Shown here piece by piece: positions 4,893 through 5,999 of a DNA stretch of 5,999 nucleotides. Below the pieces are notes generated by a model. It saw nothing but the letters and a program-made list of their open reading frames with translations. It made no database searches and was not told where the DNA came from. The first letter of the stretch is position 1, and every line of letters starts with the position of its first letter. Origin of the DNA: Nitrospirota bacterium (GTDB lineage: Bacteria; Nitrospirota; JACRHJ01); contig JAJYGS010000044.1 of assembly GCA_021785055.1 (NCBI GenBank), positions 1-5,999 on the forward strand. Direction: 5' to 3'. A program made the translations under genes and the position numbers.

Positions 4893-5999
4893 TTGCAGGT
4901 CATCCTTGCCATCCTGCTTCTTCTGTGGCTCTCTTCCGCCGCGTATTACATAATCTCCGCATGGTGCCTGAGGTCGTTTTATAAAAGTAGGGGCGCTAAT
5001 TTCGTCTGTCATTCTGAACGAAGTGAAGAATCCACAGTTAAAATCATACAGGCGGATTCTTCGGCTGCTCCTCAGAATGACACCCCGGCTTATCCCCCCA
5101 TTACCGTCCTGAAACCCATAAGGGGCGCGGACGACGCCCTCTACGAAAACCTGAAGAGCTTCGTGGAGCAGGACTATCCCCGCTTCCAGGTGATATTCGG
5201 CATAGCCGAGCGCACAGACCCGGCATACGCCGTAGCACAGAGGCTCGTCTTTGAATATCCGGAAAAGGAACTGCTCGTCGCGGAGACGGGCCCGCCTCTC
5301 TCGCCGAACCGCAAGGTCAGTAACCTCGCGGCAATGTATGCGTTTTCGAAATATGATATAATTTTGGTTGCCGACGCCGACATGAGGGTCGGGAGGGATT
5401 ACCTTTCCCGCGTTTCCGAAGGGTTTGCCGGGCCGGAGGTCGGCCTTGTAACGTGCCCTTACAGGGGGTGTTATCCAGGCAGCGTCGGAGCCGCATTCGA
5501 GGCGCTTTCGATAAACGCTGACTTCCTCCCGTCGGTAACGGTAGCCGAGAGGCTCGAGGGGATAAGCTTCGCCCTCGGCGCGACGATGGCGGTCCGGCGG
5601 GAGGCGCTTGAGAGGATTGGCTCCTTCGAGGCGCTTAAGGACTTCCTCGCGGACGACTACCAGCTCGGAAACAAGATATATAAGGCGGGCTATAAGCTTT
5701 CGCTCTCGCGCTATGTTGTGGACAGCGTCCAGGGGCGTGAGAGCTTCCGGGAATATTTCGCGCATCAACTGAGGTGGGGCAGGACGTACAGGGCGTGCAG
5801 GCCGGTGAGCTATTTCTTCGCCGGGCTTACGAAGGGGACGGCAATTGCGGCGCTTTTTCTTCTGGCGTCCGGCTTTTCCCCGGCGGGATGGGCTGTCTTT
5901 TCAGCCGACCTTGCGCTTCGGAATTCCCTGGCCGTCCGGCTTGAGAGTAAATACGTCAGGGCTCCCGGCGCGCTGAAATACTACTGGCTTCTCCCGCTA
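4893..5999 (+). CDS. hpnI: Hopanoid biosynthesis associated glycosyltransferase HpnI, 3'-truncated
   Basis: HpnI is a membrane-bound GT2/GT21-type (ceramide glucosyltransferase-like) enzyme that adds an N-acetylglucosamine-type sugar to bacteriohopanetetrol. From TTG 4893 the frame is open for 369 codons to the window edge; the family is about 380-400 residues, so little is missing. Residues 3-24 are an N-terminal membrane helix. PPITVLKPIRGADDALYENL begins at residue 68 and opens the catalytic domain. DADM (161-164) is the metal/nucleotide-sugar DxD, ADDYQLG (253-259) the acceptor-side acidic motif, and HQLRWGRT (291-298) the Q-x-x-RW motif. Hydrophobic segments from about residue 314 begin the C-terminal membrane region. 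Residues 39-63 are encoded by an inverted repeat at 5007-5082 and are not expected in the family; the frame stays open through it and the catalytic motifs are intact. The gene lies 2 bases after the TPR gene. Confidence 0.92.
   Translation, partial: MQVILAILLLLWLSSAAYYIISAWCLRSFYKSRGANFVCHSERSEESTVKIIQADSSAAPQNDTPAYPPITVLKPIRGADDALYENLKSFVEQDYPRFQVIFGIAERTDPAYAVAQRLVFEYPEKELLVAETGPPLSPNRKVSNLAAMYAFSKYDIILVADADMRVGRDYLSRVSEGFAGPEVGLVTCPYRGCYPGSVGAAFEALSINADFLPSVTVAERLEGISFALGATMAVRREALERIGSFEALKDFLADDYQLGNKIYKAGYKLSLSRYVVDSVQGRESFREYFAHQLRWGRTYRACRPVSYFFAGLTKGTAIAALFLLASGFSPAGWAVFSADLALRNSLAVRLESKYVRAPGALKYYWLLPL
5007..5082. repeat. MITE-like imperfect inverted repeat inside hpnI, translated in frame
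   Basis: The left arm (5007-5033) starts TGTCATTCTGA and ends GAAGAATCC; the right arm (5054-5082) is its imperfect reverse complement, starting GGATTCTTC and ending TCAGAATGACA. The outer 11 and inner 9 bases pair perfectly, with a mismatched centre of 7 versus 9 bases; the 20-base loop is AT-rich. The left arm matches the intergenic copy at 1766-1792 at 24 of 27 positions. There is no room for a transposase, so any movement would have needed one supplied in trans. Read in the hpnI frame it encodes CHSERSEES, a linker, and SSAAPQND, with no stop codon. No clear target-site duplication is visible. Confidence 0.88.

Noticed and set aside
5007..5082. The repeat as evidence that hpnI is a pseudogene
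   Set aside because: The frame was followed codon by codon from 4893 to 5999 with no stop, and all catalytic motifs lie in the same frame after the repeat.
4740..5768. 342-codon open frame on the - strand
   Set aside because: It is antisense to the TPR 3' end and to hpnI, whose catalytic motifs are intact on the + strand. Its translation shows no recognisable domain; long antisense frames are common opposite GC-rich genes.

Overview
The window reads almost entirely on the + strand and holds a late-stage hopanoid modification locus from a Gram-negative bacterium. The Gram-negative inference rests on an Omp85-type outer-membrane barrel and two Sec-exported proteins. The DNA is GC-rich, yet AUA, AGG and AGA codons are common, and non-ATG starts are frequent (TTG, GTG, TTG). 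Together with the dispersed GTCATTCTGA...GAAGAATCC repeats, this suggests a lineage such as Desulfobacterota/Deltaproteobacteria or Nitrospirota. That placement is an inference from style and gene content, not a phylogenetic result.

Layout: 1-401 is the 3' part of a thiol peroxidase (Tpx) gene whose product lacks the usual resolving cysteine. Bases 402-551 are an intergenic region with a 19-bp GC-rich tandem repeat that can form hairpins, followed by a good sigma-70-type extended -10 promoter. From 552 onward five genes run in one direction. They are a POTRA-less BamA/TamA-type beta-barrel (552-1760), ispH (1819-2667), hpnJ (2664-4097, overlapping ispH by 4 bases), a secreted TPR protein resembling TatT (4159-4890), and hpnI (from 4893, running off the window end).

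How the genes fit together: IspH makes IPP and DMAPP, the precursors of squalene and hence hopanoids. HpnI and HpnJ act at the far end of the pathway. In the scheme established in Burkholderia, HpnI adds an N-acetylglucosamine-type sugar to bacteriohopanetetrol, HpnK deacetylates it, and HpnJ converts the glucosamine to the cyclitol ether. hpnK is not in the window and may lie just downstream. The barrel and the TPR protein would work in the outer membrane and periplasm; a role in hopanoid export or envelope maintenance is only a guess from context.

The most striking feature is a 76-bp imperfect inverted repeat (5007-5082) inside hpnI. It is read in frame and adds about 25 residues (starting CHSERSEES) between the N-terminal membrane helix and the glycosyltransferase domain. 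Related single-arm copies lie in the two loose intergenic junctions of the same gene string (1766-1792 and 4116-4142). I found no tRNA, rRNA, CRISPR array, transposase gene or wholly new multi-gene system.
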